A DNA stretch of 64,000 nt from Bacteroidota bacterium (GTDB taxonomy: Bacteria > Bacteroidota > Bacteroidia > UBA7662 > JAIXUI01): NCBI GenBank assembly GCA_027484125.1, contig JAIXUI010000148.1:1-64000 (forward strand). Direction: 5' to 3'. Made by a program: the position numbers and the translations under genes. Within the stretch, counting starts at the first letter, position 1. The number at the start of each line of letters is the position of its first letter. Under the pieces are notes generated by a model, which was not told the origin of the DNA, made no database searches, and was given only the letters and a program-made list of their open reading frames with translations. Positions 36,672-47,011 of the stretch are shown here, one piece after another.

Positions 36672-37809
36672 AAAACTTCAATTATTCCTGCTCGCGGGAG
36701 TATCGCTCATCCTTGCTTCTTGCAGTGGTGTACAGGAAAATGGATATATTATCGACGTTGACTTTCCCGCAGCAGCCGATAGAACCGTTTACTTAATCGA
36801 TTTCAATGATAGCGGGATTGTAGTGCTTGATTCCACCATGCTCTCCGGCGGAAATGCCCAGTTTAAAGGTAAACTCGCAGAAGACGTGGTTTACTACGTG
36901 GGGTTAAGCAGAAACAACCTTGCACCGGTTGTTCTGAAAGCGGGCTATGAGGTTGCGCTAACCTTTAAAGATACCGCCAATGTGAATAAAGGCTATGAGG
37001 TGAAAGGCTCAGAGGAAACCAGAATGCTTCAAACCTTTTTTGACAGCTTTTCTAAAGTTCAGGACGGCGTAAGAGAACTTCAATTGAAAGTGCAAAACGC
37101 CGAACAACAGCAGCTTCCAAATTTAGATTCAATCCGTACGCAAGCACGTGATGAATATTATAAGCTATATGACAACCAGAATAAAACCATCAAAACACTC
37201 ATCGAAAAAGCCGATACTGGAGTTGTTGCGTTGAACCTGGCCATCTTCGCGCTTAACATGCTTGATCCGACACAGGATGCAGCTTATCTCTCAAACCTAC
37301 ACGCAAAATATAAGAAAGCATCGCCCGGTTCCAGGTATTTCAAATCCTTTGATACCATGTTCAGGGCCATGTTTCCAGAGGAGAAAGTGAAACAGAATAT
37401 GGAAGCTCCGGATATCCAACTTCCAGATCCTTCAGGTAAAATAGTGGCACTATCTTCCTTGAAAGGAAAAGTGGTGTTAATCGATTTTTGGGCTTCCTGG
37501 TGCAAGCCATGCCGACAAGAAAGTCCGAACATGGTAAAATTGTATAACCGTTTCAAAGACAAAGGCTTTGAAATCTATGGAGTTTCACTCGATAAGGATA
37601 AAAAAGCTTGGACTGAGGCGATTCAGAAAGATGGACTTAACTGGATTCATGTTTCTGATTTAAAGTTTTGGCAATCAGATGCTGCGGCACTTTACAGCGT
37701 TACTTCTATTCCTGCAACCTACCTTTTAAATGCGCAAGGAAAGGTATTAGCCACCAATTTGAGGGGGCAAGAACTTGAAAAAGCAGTAGAATTGGCGCTT
37801 GGAAAGTAA
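36664..37809 (+). CDS. TlpA-like thiol-disulfide oxidoreductase lipoprotein with DUF4369-like N-terminal domain
   Basis: Lipobox LILASC; LKGKVVLIDFWASWCKPCRQESPNMVKLY. Confidence 0.92.
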   Translation: MLRKLQLFLLAGVSLILASCSGVQENGYIIDVDFPAAADRTVYLIDFNDSGIVVLDSTMLSGGNAQFKGKLAEDVVYYVGLSRNNLAPVVLKAGYEVALTFKDTANVNKGYEVKGSEETRMLQTFFDSFSKVQDGVRELQLKVQNAEQQQLPNLDSIRTQARDEYYKLYDNQNKTIKTLIEKADTGVVALNLAIFALNMLDPTQDAAYLSNLHAKYKKASPGSRYFKSFDTMFRAMFPEEKVKQNMEAPDIQLPDPSGKIVALSSLKGKVVLIDFWASWCKPCRQESPNMVKLYNRFKDKGFEIYGVSLDKDKKAWTEAIQKDGLNWIHVSDLKFWQSDAAALYSVTSIPATYLLNAQGKVLATNLRGQELEKAVELALGK

Positions 37810-37861
37810 TCCAGACTTAATTTTAGGGTAAAATTGGCTTAATTCGCTTAAGGATATCTTT

Positions 37862-38578
37862 ATGGACAACATCTTACCCCTGCCAATGAGTCCCTCACAG
37901 TACAAGATACTGGCCGTTGACGACGAAGAGGATATCCTCGAAATTCTGGAATACAACCTCAGAAAAGAAGGCTTCGAAGTTTATACTGCCGCTAATGGAG
38001 AAGAAGCCATTAAAATCGCGAAGGAAGTCATTCCAGATTTAATCATCCTCGATATCATGATGCCTAAACTAGACGGTATCGAGACCTGTCGCCAAATCCG
38101 CCAAATCAACAAACTCAAGTCAAGCGTGGTGGTGTTTCTCACCGCCCGCTCTGAAGAGTTTTTAGAAATAGCCGGATTTAATGCTGGTGCTGATGATTAC
38201 ATCGCGAAGCCTATCAAGCCTAGGGCTTTACTCAGTCGTATTTATGCCATTCTAAGAAGAATAGAATCTAAAGACGACGACCGAGAGCCAAGAATTGAAA
38301 TCGATGATTTGGTGATTGACCGTGAAACTTTTTCTGTCACCAAGAGTGGTGAAGTAGTGGTTCTCGCTAAAAAAGAATTTGAACTGCTTTATTTGCTGGC
38401 CTCAAAGCCCGGGAAAGTGTTCACCCGTGACATGATTCTTGAACAGATTTGGGGAACAGACGTTGTGGTCATCAACAGAACCATAGATGTGCATATCCGC
38501 AAGTTGAGAGAAAAACTCGGAGAAGATTATATCTCAACTGTTAAAGGCGTAGGTTATAAGTTCGAAAAAGCGAATTGA
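37862..38578 (+). CDS. OmpR/PhoB-type response regulator
   Basis: KILAVDDEEDILEILEYNLRKEGFEV...LIILDIMMPKLDG...winged-helix effector with NRTIDVHIRKLREKLGEDYISTVKGVGYKF. Confidence 0.95.
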   Translation: MDNILPLPMSPSQYKILAVDDEEDILEILEYNLRKEGFEVYTAANGEEAIKIAKEVIPDLIILDIMMPKLDGIETCRQIRQINKLKSSVVVFLTARSEEFLEIAGFNAGADDYIAKPIKPRALLSRIYAILRRIESKDDDREPRIEIDDLVIDRETFSVTKSGEVVVLAKKEFELLYLLASKPGKVFTRDMILEQIWGTDVVVINRTIDVHIRKLREKLGEDYISTVKGVGYKFEKAN

Positions 38579-39612
38579 AAAACCCCACACCCTTTGGTCT
38601 CGCCTTATTGGCTGCCGCTCTCATTACCTTAGTTTCTTTAGCGTTTGGCATTGCCTTCAATCAGGGATGGAAATTCCTCCTGTTTGAAGGCATTGTACTT
38701 TTCTTTCTGTCCTTCACCATATTTTATCAAATCATTGATTTCTTCATCTATCGAAAAATTAAACTCATTTACAAAACCATTTCTACCGCGAAATCAGATA
38801 AGCTTAATTCAAGAGTGAATGATGTAGCCCAAAATGAGTCGCTCCTAGAGGTAGAACAAGATGTAGAAAAATGGGTTAATGAACGTTCACGAGAACTCGC
38901 GCAGTTGTATGAATTAGAGAAGTACCGAAAAGAGTTTTTTGGAAATGTTTCTCATGAATTAAAAACGCCCATATTCAATATTCAAGGGTACATCCACACG
39001 TTACTGGATGGCGCTATGGAAGACCCCGAACAAGCTAGAAAGTTTCTTAATAAAGCAGCGAAGAGCGCCGATCGTATGGAAATGTTGGTGATGGATCTGC
39101 TTACCATTTCAGAGTTGGAGTCAGGAGAAGTAACCCTCGAAATGGAAAATTTTGATGTTTATGAGCTGACCAAGGATGTTTATGAGTCCCTGGAACTCAA
39201 AGCAAGGGAAAAAAATATCTCTATAGGTTTTAAGCAAGGTTGCACGCCTCCTTTTGTGGTTTATGCCGATCGAAAACAAATAAGAGCTGTGCTTGTCAAT
39301 CTAATTGTGAATGCCATAAAATATGGAAAAGAAGGCGGGCAAGTCCTTATTGGCTATTACGACATGGCTGAAAACTATTTGATTGAAGTCTCTGATAATG
39401 GAGAAGGAGTAGAAGAGGAACATCTCCCCAGGTTGTTTGAGCGATTCTACAGAGTTGATAAAGCCCGCTCTCGAAACGTTGGGGGGACCGGTTTAGGATT
39501 AGCCATAGTGAAGCATATTCTGGAAGCCCACAATCAAAACATCAACGTCCGCTCAACACTCGGATTGGGCTCTACTTTTGGCTTTACGCTAACAAAAGCC
39601 AAAGGAAAATAA
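38575..39612 (+). CDS. Sensor histidine kinase (PhoR-like)
   Basis: EFFGNVSHELKTPIFNIQGYIHTLLDG...LVNLIVNAIKYG...GTGLGLAIVKHILEAHN; TTG start overlapping the regulator stop. Confidence 0.93.
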   Translation: MKNPTPFGLALLAAALITLVSLAFGIAFNQGWKFLLFEGIVLFFLSFTIFYQIIDFFIYRKIKLIYKTISTAKSDKLNSRVNDVAQNESLLEVEQDVEKWVNERSRELAQLYELEKYRKEFFGNVSHELKTPIFNIQGYIHTLLDGAMEDPEQARKFLNKAAKSADRMEMLVMDLLTISELESGEVTLEMENFDVYELTKDVYESLELKAREKNISIGFKQGCTPPFVVYADRKQIRAVLVNLIVNAIKYGKEGGQVLIGYYDMAENYLIEVSDNGEGVEEEHLPRLFERFYRVDKARSRNVGGTGLGLAIVKHILEAHNQNINVRSTLGLGSTFGFTLTKAKGK

Positions 39613-39656
39613 GAACTTGATTGGCTAGTCGCATTTATAATGCGAAATTTGCCATA

Positions 39657-40382
39657 GTGCTAAAATTTTCTCCCTTTAAAGACTGGATATTGTATGAGGA
39701 CGACCACTTTATGGTTGTGAACAAACCTCCTATGATGAGCTCGTTAGACGAGCGTGGCGATATGCAAGCCACTAATGTGTTAGCTGAAGCGCGTAAATAT
39801 TGTCCTCAAGCTATGTTATGTCATCGTCTGGATAAGGAAACTTCCGGTGCCTTGATGATTGCTAAAGACGAGGCAACTTACCGGTATGTTTCCATGCAAT
39901 TAGAGCACCGCAGGGTAATAAAAACTTACCATGCGGTGATAGAAGGGGCGCATCGTTTTGATAATCTTGAAGTGGATTTGCCTATTGGTAAAGGAAGGGG
40001 AGGAGCCATGCGGGTAGATTTTCGTGAAGGGAAAGATGCGCTAACCTTTTTCACCAGCATCGACTATTTCAGACATTACACCTTGGTGGCTTGTGTTCCT
40101 ATAACAGGCCGTACTCACCAGATTCGGGTACATTTGGCCTCTCAACAGGCGGTAATTGCCGGAGATACGCTTTACCAAGGTCACCAACCTTTGCTGTCAA
40201 GAATCAAAAGACATTACCACTTCTCTAAATTTGAGGAGGAAAAGCCAATGATCAATCGTTTTGCTTTGCATGCAAAAAAGCTCAAGTTGATGATTGCGGA
40301 CGATAAGATGGTCGAAATTGAGGCCCCTTACCCCAAGGATTTAGAGGTCTTTGTTAAGCAATTAGACAAATACGATCGATAA
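39657..40382 (+). CDS. RluA-family RNA pseudouridine synthase
   Basis: CHRLDKETSGALMIAKDEATYRYVSMQLEHRRVIKTYHAVIEG...GRTHQIRVHLAS; in-frame GTG at 39657 preferred over the listed start at 39621. Confidence 0.9.
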   Translation: MLKFSPFKDWILYEDDHFMVVNKPPMMSSLDERGDMQATNVLAEARKYCPQAMLCHRLDKETSGALMIAKDEATYRYVSMQLEHRRVIKTYHAVIEGAHRFDNLEVDLPIGKGRGGAMRVDFREGKDALTFFTSIDYFRHYTLVACVPITGRTHQIRVHLASQQAVIAGDTLYQGHQPLLSRIKRHYHFSKFEEEKPMINRFALHAKKLKLMIADDKMVEIEAPYPKDLEVFVKQLDKYDR

Positions 40383-40399
40383 AATCAGATTTTTTTTAA

Positions 40400-40906
40400 A
40401 TGATTGCGCCTCCAACACCTCCCAATGAGCAATACCGCCTAAAGGCACTGGAGTCCTATCGGATTTTGGATACACTTCCGGAGCAAGACTTCGATGATAT
40501 CACCCGAATTGCCGCTTATGTCTGCGATACTCCCATATCCTTGGTTTCCCTGTTGGATCCAAACAGACAATGGTTTAAATCTCACTTTGGGCTTCAAGTA
40601 CAAGAGACCCCTCGACAAGTTTCTTTCTGTGGTCATGCTATTTTGGAGCCACTGAAGCCCTTTATTGTAGAAAATGCTAAGTTAGATGCTCGATTTTATG
40701 ACAACCCGCTCATTACCGGAGATCCCTACATTGTCTTTTATGCCGGCATTCCTCTTATTACGAAAGATGGGCACGCCCTTGGAACGCTCAATGTAATCGA
40801 TACGAAATCCAGGAGTTTGAGCTCAGAACAATTAGAAGTCTTAATGGCGCTCTCCCGCCAAGTGATGAATTTGTTCGAGCTAAGAATGCTCATCCATAGG
40901 CAATAA
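40400..40906 (+). CDS. Stand-alone GAF domain protein
   Basis: EQYRLKALESYRILDTLPEQDFDDITRIAAYVCDTPISLVSLLDPNRQWFKSHFGL...SFCGHAIL...FYAGIPLITKDGHALGTLNVID. Confidence 0.88.
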   Translation: MIAPPTPPNEQYRLKALESYRILDTLPEQDFDDITRIAAYVCDTPISLVSLLDPNRQWFKSHFGLQVQETPRQVSFCGHAILEPLKPFIVENAKLDARFYDNPLITGDPYIVFYAGIPLITKDGHALGTLNVIDTKSRSLSSEQLEVLMALSRQVMNLFELRMLIHRQ

Positions 40907-40916
40907 TGAGTGGTAA

Positions 40917-41879
40917 TTACATCTGCTGGATGGCCCACCAATATATCGGAAGTCCTAAGCTGATGTTGAATGGGAAAGTGATTCCCAAAGCCATGGGAAT
41001 ATACAAACCCGGATCTGCTTCAGGTGCAGCCAATCGCATGGCTGCCGGAACGGCAATGTATGAGGCACTAGCAGCTAGTATGCAGAACATGAACCTGTCC
41101 GGTAATGCTTGAGTTACTAATCCGCTGAGGTAAGCTGTAATTAAACCGTTGAATATCGGAATGCCAATCGCCATCAATGCGGCGAATGCCCCATATTGCT
41201 TAAAAGCCGAAAGTCTTTTAACAGTTACCATCCCCATTTCCAGTAAGAATATGGCAAGAAAGCCTTTGAAGATGTCAGTGGTAAATGGTTTAATTCCTTC
41301 AGCTTCTTTGGTATTGGCAATGAGTCCAATGATCAAACTTCCTAACACCATCAATACGCTGCTGTTGGTTAAAGCATGGTGTAGTTGATGATTAATAGAA
41401 GTTCCTTTTTCACTGCTATCTGAGTATTTTCTTAACAGCAACATCCCAACTATGATTGCTGGAGCTTCCATAAAGGCCATCACTGCCACCATATGTCCAC
41501 CAGGGTGTTGGCTAAAGTGCTCCAAAAAAGAAGTAGCTGCAACAAAAGTTACCGCACTTACGCTACCATAGGAGGCCGCAACGGCCGCAGCATTACTGAC
41601 CCCCAGCTTTCTTTTTCCAAGAAAAAAAGTGTACACCGGAACAACAGAAGAAAGCAACAACCCAAATCCTAAGCATGCTAAAGTGGTACTGTTGATGCCT
41701 TCATGCGCTAGTTCCTGACCTCCTTTGAACCCTATAGAAAACAACAGGTATAAACTAATGAATCTAGAAGTAGAGGCCGGAATCTCTAAATCACTTTTGA
41801 CCAAACTTGCTACCATCCCCAATACAAAAAATAAAAGGGTAGGCATGGTGAGGGTGCTAATAAGAAGGCCGGTGTCCAT
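40917..41879 (-). CDS. Sodium-dependent bicarbonate transport family permease (SbtA-like)
   Basis: About 10 hydrophobic segments; SIGFKGGQEL, ASYGSVSAVTFVAA, FLLEMGMV. Start set at ATG 41879 because the upstream GTG (41885) falls inside the -7 box. Confidence 0.85.
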   Translation of the reverse strand: MDTGLLISTLTMPTLLFFVLGMVASLVKSDLEIPASTSRFISLYLLFSIGFKGGQELAHEGINSTTLACLGFGLLLSSVVPVYTFFLGKRKLGVSNAAAVAASYGSVSAVTFVAATSFLEHFSQHPGGHMVAVMAFMEAPAIIVGMLLLRKYSDSSEKGTSINHQLHHALTNSSVLMVLGSLIIGLIANTKEAEGIKPFTTDIFKGFLAIFLLEMGMVTVKRLSAFKQYGAFAALMAIGIPIFNGLITAYLSGLVTQALPDRFMFCILAASASYIAVPAAMRLAAPEADPGLYIPMALGITFPFNISLGLPIYWWAIQQM

Positions 41880-41917
41880 ATTCACAAATGTATGAGGTGA
41901 ATATGGACGCCGGCCTT
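41865..41917. repeat. 21-bp inverted repeat (1 mismatch) with 11-nt loop spanning the sbtA start and promoter
   Basis: AAGGCCGGTGTCCATATTCAC (41865-41885) / aaatgtatgag / GTGAATATGGACGCCGGCCTT (41897-41917). Confidence 0.95.
41885..41892 (-). promoter_or_regulatory. -7 element TACATTTG of sbtA
   Basis: Exact TAnnTTTG match, 5 nt upstream of ATG 41879. Confidence 0.6.
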
Positions 41918-41941
41918 TCTAATTAAAATCTCAGGGAAGGA

Positions 41942-44878
41942 TTAGTATCCTAAGATTTGCTCAGCTGTAAGTTTAGTGACTTTACCATAACGTTGTAAAT
42001 CAGTGTCTTTTATCTTTTTGGGAGAAGCAATTACACATTTGGCCATCGGCTTTCCTGAAAAGCCATTCTCCCAAACAGGCTTCAAACTATCGAAGGATAA
42101 GGAGGGCAATTGCGTCATGACCCATGTTCTGGGGTCTTGGTTGAAGCCTTGTTTTTCCCAAGCTAACCAGCGTTCTAATCCCTGAATACCAGGATAACGC
42201 TCTGATCCTTTGATTTTTAATAGACTTTCTTTACAAGTATTCAATAAGTTGGTGTTGGTAGGGACATAGTTGATGAGTGAGTCCATGCCTTGGATGGCTT
42301 CATGGAATTTGTCAGCCTGACAGCCGATGTAAGCTTGGAAAGTAAAAGGATGATCCCAATACCTTGGTGAAGTGTAATCGGCATAAGTAGAATAAGCTAA
42401 GGCTTTCGATTCCCTTAATGTTTGGAATACTATGGAAGCCATTCCGCCACCAAAATACTGGTTGAATAGTTGAGCTTTTGCCAGAATTTCTTGGTTGAGT
42501 GAGGTTCCGCTTCTAACCCATTTGATTTCAGATTGAACCATATCAAAGGTGGTGAAATACACCTCTTCTTCTTTTATCGTTCTCGGTGTAAAAACATGAA
42601 GTTGCGCTGATTTTGATGGACTAAGGTTGTTGGTCCATGCTTTTGAAAGCATCGTTTGCATGGACAGAATATCCTCATTACTGCTGGCGGTGATGGTGAG
42701 TGAATCTTGGAGTAACGATTGTACCAAGTTTAATAAAAAGCGACTTTTTACTGCCTTTAGTGATTGGTTATCAGGGATAAATTTGGTTGGATTATCATCG
42801 CCATACAAAGCGTAGTCGGTCAGAGCTTCCAATAACTGGTCTTTGTCCTGCTTATTATTTTCTCTTTCCTCAAGTTCATTTGCTATCAATTGTTTGAAGG
42901 CGCTTTCATCGGGAATGACCTGTTTCACCCATTCCTGAAATAAAACGATACCTTCTTCCATTTTACTGGCTAACCCAGTAATACTTACGATTACTTCTCT
43001 TTCATCGCAACCCATTTGGTATTGAATTCCTTTAGAATAAAATTCTTGGCTGATGGCTTTGGCACTTTTAGTTGTAGTGCCGCAAAACTTGAAGTAATCC
43101 AATGCTAAAGGCAGCCATTTTTCGTGGTACTTTCCTTTTTTGAAATGTAAATTGATTCGTGCCGGAACAGGATTCTCTTCTTTTCTGATTAACATCCTAA
43201 TTGGGCCTGAGTGGACATCTTTAAAATCCGTTCCTGGTATAAGGTATTGGCTTTCAATTTTCGGCATTGGCATGGAATTAACTGACTTAAGAAAGTCACT
43301 TTGCGCAGTTGCATTCAAACTAACCGGAGTTATGGCAGGTTTCTCAACACTTTTTCCGGATGGGTCAATGCCTGTTTTCTTGTAAACGGTAACACTACCA
43401 CTCGAGAAGTACTTTTTGGCAAAATCAATCACTTGATCTCTTGAGACTTTCTTAAGCCTATCAATAAATCCAACTACAGCAGGGTAATTTTCCCCACGGC
43501 TGAGGATGAAACTCTCCATCAGCTCACTGGCTTTCCCTTGCTGCGATTCCCATTTCTCCAATTGTTCTCTTTCGGCATTAAGAATGATAGCTTTCATGAG
43601 TTGGTCGGAGAACTTTCCAGCTTTCAGCTTTTCAATTTCTTTTAGTAAAAGTGCTCTGGTAGCTTCTAACTTTTGGCCTTTTAAAGGCCTTCCAAGCAAG
43701 CTGATTACACTGTAATCCTTAAGAAACTCTGCATTGACGTTCGATTCTAATACAAGCTGAGGTTGGTTGAGGTTTTGATCCAATAACCCGGCTTGGCCGT
43801 TATAAAGAATTTTAGATACCATGTATGCAATAGGATAGCTCGGGTCGAGCACAGAAGGGATTCGGTACCCGATCATTACATTGGCCGGGTTAGGTCCGGT
43901 CACGGTTTTAATAATGGGTTTCAAGAGCGGTTTTTCCGGTTTTGGCTGATAGTCAATTTTAAAATCAGCGCTTGGAATCTGACCAATCGTATTGTCAATT
44001 TTCTCTATAACCTCCTCAAAATCAAAATCACCCACCATTACTAAAGCCATGTTAGCAGGTACATAAAATTTTTTGAAGTATTTTTTGATTTCTAGCAGTG
44101 AAGGATTTTTAAGATGCTCGATGGTTCCAATGGTGGTTTGCTGCCCATAATTGTGTGTAGGAAACAAGGCTTTCATCATCACTTCATAAGATTTCCAATC
44201 ATCTTCATCTAAAGAACGATTTTTCTCCTCATACACCGCTTCCAACTCAGTGTGGAAAATTCGAAAAACAGGCTTTGAAAAACGCTCAGCCTGCACTTTT
44301 AAAAACCGATCAATGGCATTGGAAGGAATATCCTCCAAGTAAACCGTTTGCTCATACCAAGTAAATGCGTTAGTACCTTTTGCACCCATGTCCGCCATCA
44401 TTTTATCGTATTCGTTTCCGATGGCCCATTGGGCAGCTAAGCCGGAAACACTATCGATTTCCCGGTATATTTTCTTTCTGGCCAACGGATTTTTGGTTTG
44501 ATTGTACTTTTCGAATAGCCGATCTATCTGATCCAAATAGGGTTTCTCCTTAGCATAATCCACCGTTCCGAATGATTCAGAACCTTTGAATAGCATGTGT
44601 TCCAGATAGTGAGCCAAGCCTGTATGGGTAGCAGGATCAGTATTTGAACCGGCACGGACTGGTATATAAGTGTAAATTCTTGGTTGAGTTACATCTTTGG
44701 CAAGAAATACTTTAAATCCATTTTTCAATTCATAGAATCTTGCCTGTAGTGGATCTGCTTCGTAGGTTTTCCACTTAAAGCGTCCTTGTTGATGTTCTTT
44801 CCATTGTGCATGGCTTTGGTGAGAAACACCAAAACTGATGACCAGTATTAAAGCAAACAGTATAACTCGCATGTACAA
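41942..44878 (-). CDS. M16-family (pitrilysin/insulinase-like) metallopeptidase
   Basis: GLAHYLEHMLFKGSESFG (HxxEH) with downstream AVYEEKNRSLDEDDWKSYEVM; two M16 halves. Confidence 0.94.
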   Translation of the reverse strand: MYMRVILFALILVISFGVSHQSHAQWKEHQQGRFKWKTYEADPLQARFYELKNGFKVFLAKDVTQPRIYTYIPVRAGSNTDPATHTGLAHYLEHMLFKGSESFGTVDYAKEKPYLDQIDRLFEKYNQTKNPLARKKIYREIDSVSGLAAQWAIGNEYDKMMADMGAKGTNAFTWYEQTVYLEDIPSNAIDRFLKVQAERFSKPVFRIFHTELEAVYEEKNRSLDEDDWKSYEVMMKALFPTHNYGQQTTIGTIEHLKNPSLLEIKKYFKKFYVPANMALVMVGDFDFEEVIEKIDNTIGQIPSADFKIDYQPKPEKPLLKPIIKTVTGPNPANVMIGYRIPSVLDPSYPIAYMVSKILYNGQAGLLDQNLNQPQLVLESNVNAEFLKDYSVISLLGRPLKGQKLEATRALLLKEIEKLKAGKFSDQLMKAIILNAEREQLEKWESQQGKASELMESFILSRGENYPAVVGFIDRLKKVSRDQVIDFAKKYFSSGSVTVYKKTGIDPSGKSVEKPAITPVSLNATAQSDFLKSVNSMPMPKIESQYLIPGTDFKDVHSGPIRMLIRKEENPVPARINLHFKKGKYHEKWLPLALDYFKFCGTTTKSAKAISQEFYSKGIQYQMGCDEREVIVSITGLASKMEEGIVLFQEWVKQVIPDESAFKQLIANELEERENNKQDKDQLLEALTDYALYGDDNPTKFIPDNQSLKAVKSRFLLNLVQSLLQDSLTITASSNEDILSMQTMLSKAWTNNLSPSKSAQLHVFTPRTIKEEEVYFTTFDMVQSEIKWVRSGTSLNQEILAKAQLFNQYFGGGMASIVFQTLRESKALAYSTYADYTSPRYWDHPFTFQAYIGCQADKFHEAIQGMDSLINYVPTNTNLLNTCKESLLKIKGSERYPGIQGLERWLAWEKQGFNQDPRTWVMTQLPSLSFDSLKPVWENGFSGKPMAKCVIASPKKIKDTDLQRYGKVTKLTAEQILGY

Positions 44879-44944
44879 ACCTACAAATAAGCTTCTTTTG
44901 TCTTCTTCTTCTATTCGATTACTACGTGTAACTTACGCCAACAG

Positions 44945-46831
44945 TTGATGATTATGCGAAAGCTGCTTTTTGCCCTCCTTCTTTTACCATTCACGGCTTT
45001 AGCCGGTGTAACAGAAGATTCTTTGTACACGTTGGAGCACTACCGGAAAGAAGAAGTCTATATCCCAATGAGGGATGGAATCAAGCTGTTTACAGCCATT
45101 TATTCTCCTAAAAATGCGAACGGCAAAAGCCCGATTCTCATCACCAGAACGCCATATTCCGTGAGTCCATATGGAGCCGCATTTCGAAACTTCTGGAGAA
45201 ACCATTGGATGCATTACATTCGAAACGGCTACATCTTGGTGCTTCAAGATGTCAGAGGTAGGTACATGAGCGAAGGCGAATTCGTAGATGTTAGGCCAGT
45301 TAACACTAAGCCCAAGGCCAAGGAAATAGATGAAACTACCGACAGCCATGACACATTTGATTGGCTCTTGAAAAATGTAAAAGGAAATAACGGACGAGTT
45401 GGCATTACCGGAAGTTCTTATCCGGGATTTTATGCAGCCATGGGAGCTATGAGCGGCCATCCGGCATTGAAAGCCTCTATTCCACAAGCGCCTGTTACAG
45501 ATTGGTTCATGGGAGATGATTTCCATCACAATGGAGCATTTTTCTTATTAGATGCTTTCCAATTTTACAGCAGTTTTGGCCAACCACGACCCACCCCAAC
45601 CACTCAACATGCTAAAGGATTTCAGTTTAAAGGTCAAGATAACTATGACTTTTTCCTAAAGGCGGGCTCTTTGAGCAACATTCTACCCTTACTTGGAGAT
45701 GCTAGTGGCTTTTGGAAAGATCTCTTTAACCATCCCAACTACGATGAGTTTTGGCAAGCAAGAAACTCCCGCAATCATGTGAACAGGATTAAACCTCATA
45801 CCGCTACGCTGGTAGTGGGTGGTTCTTACGATGCGGAAGATGTATTTGGAGCGTATCGGCTTTCAGAATCGATTCAGAAAACAGGTAAAAAAAACCACAC
45901 CCTGTGTATCGGACCTTGGTCGCATGGTCAATGGTACCGCGACAGCATCGGAAATCGGTTGGGGAACGTCTGGTTCGAGGAAGCCACTTGCAAGTTTTAC
46001 CAGGATAGCATCGAGATTCCTTTTTTGGATCATCATTTACTCGGAAAAACTTTGCCGAATAGTTGGAAAGCAGCCAATGTATTCCTTAGCGGCATCAACC
46101 AATGGTACCGAGCCCCAACCTGGCCGCCTGTAAATGCCAACAGTTCTAACCTCTTTTTAACGGCTAGTGAGAAGCTTAGTTTGAATCCTGATGCTACATC
46201 TACTTCTTCTGTTTACCGTTCAGATCCAACTAAACCTGTCCCTTATACAGAAGATGTTCATTTGGCGAGAACAAGAGAATACATGACGGATGATCAACGT
46301 TTTGCTTCCAGAAGACCTGATGTATTGGTTTACCGAACTGCACCACTCGATTCTATGCTTTGCATTACGGGTCCGGTTCAGGCGAGCCTGAATCTCAGCT
46401 TAACCACTTCTGATGCAGATGTTGTTGTTAAAATTATTGATGAATATCCTGAACATTATCGCCATCCTGAGGCGGCTATAAAAGCAGGGGTAAAATATCC
46501 CATGGGTGGATACCAACAACTGGTGAGGGGGGAAGTGATGAGAAGCCGCTTTAGAAATAGTTTTTCGAAGCCTGAGCCTATAGTCCCCAATCAGCCTACT
46601 TTAGTTTCCTACACGCTGCCTGATGTGGCGCATTGCTGGATGCCAGGCCATAAGTTGATGGTGCAAATCCAAAGTACTTGGTTTCCACTCGTGGACCGCA
46701 ATCCGCAACAATTTGTAAATCCGTACCAGTGCAAGGACGAGGATTTTATTCCCACCGAAGTAAGGATACATCAGTCCGAAAAATGGCCTTCTAAAATTAG
46801 TTTTTTTCAATTCTCACCTTCCTTCAAGTAA
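44945..46831 (+). CDS. CocE/NonD-family hydrolase (X-Pro dipeptidyl-peptidase-like)
   Basis: EEVYIPMRDGIKLFTAIYSPK...ILITRTPYS...VLQDVRGRYMSEGEF...GRVGITGSSYPGFYAAMGA; signal peptide. Confidence 0.93.
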   Translation: MMIMRKLLFALLLLPFTALAGVTEDSLYTLEHYRKEEVYIPMRDGIKLFTAIYSPKNANGKSPILITRTPYSVSPYGAAFRNFWRNHWMHYIRNGYILVLQDVRGRYMSEGEFVDVRPVNTKPKAKEIDETTDSHDTFDWLLKNVKGNNGRVGITGSSYPGFYAAMGAMSGHPALKASIPQAPVTDWFMGDDFHHNGAFFLLDAFQFYSSFGQPRPTPTTQHAKGFQFKGQDNYDFFLKAGSLSNILPLLGDASGFWKDLFNHPNYDEFWQARNSRNHVNRIKPHTATLVVGGSYDAEDVFGAYRLSESIQKTGKKNHTLCIGPWSHGQWYRDSIGNRLGNVWFEEATCKFYQDSIEIPFLDHHLLGKTLPNSWKAANVFLSGINQWYRAPTWPPVNANSSNLFLTASEKLSLNPDATSTSSVYRSDPTKPVPYTEDVHLARTREYMTDDQRFASRRPDVLVYRTAPLDSMLCITGPVQASLNLSLTTSDADVVVKIIDEYPEHYRHPEAAIKAGVKYPMGGYQQLVRGEVMRSRFRNSFSKPEPIVPNQPTLVSYTLPDVAHCWMPGHKLMVQIQSTWFPLVDRNPQQFVNPYQCKDEDFIPTEVRIHQSEKWPSKISFFQFSPSFK

Positions 46832-47011
46832 ATGATTAAATGACATTTGGCCGAATTTGCCCAGCTGTTGAGCCAAGGTGATTGTATCACGAAACCAAGT
46901 TGTTTTCGCGATTTTAAACTTTAACAATGACTTTAAATGCTCATACGAAGCATTTCGGAACTACCTCAACATCTTACATTTTTATACAGGCTATATCCAT
47001 TTACCTAATTC

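Noticed and set aside
44999-45529. 176-aa minus-strand ORF inside the CocE/NonD hydrolase gene
   Set aside because: Longest shadow ORF, but its product has no signal peptide, domain or plausible promoter, while the sense frame carries catalytic motifs.
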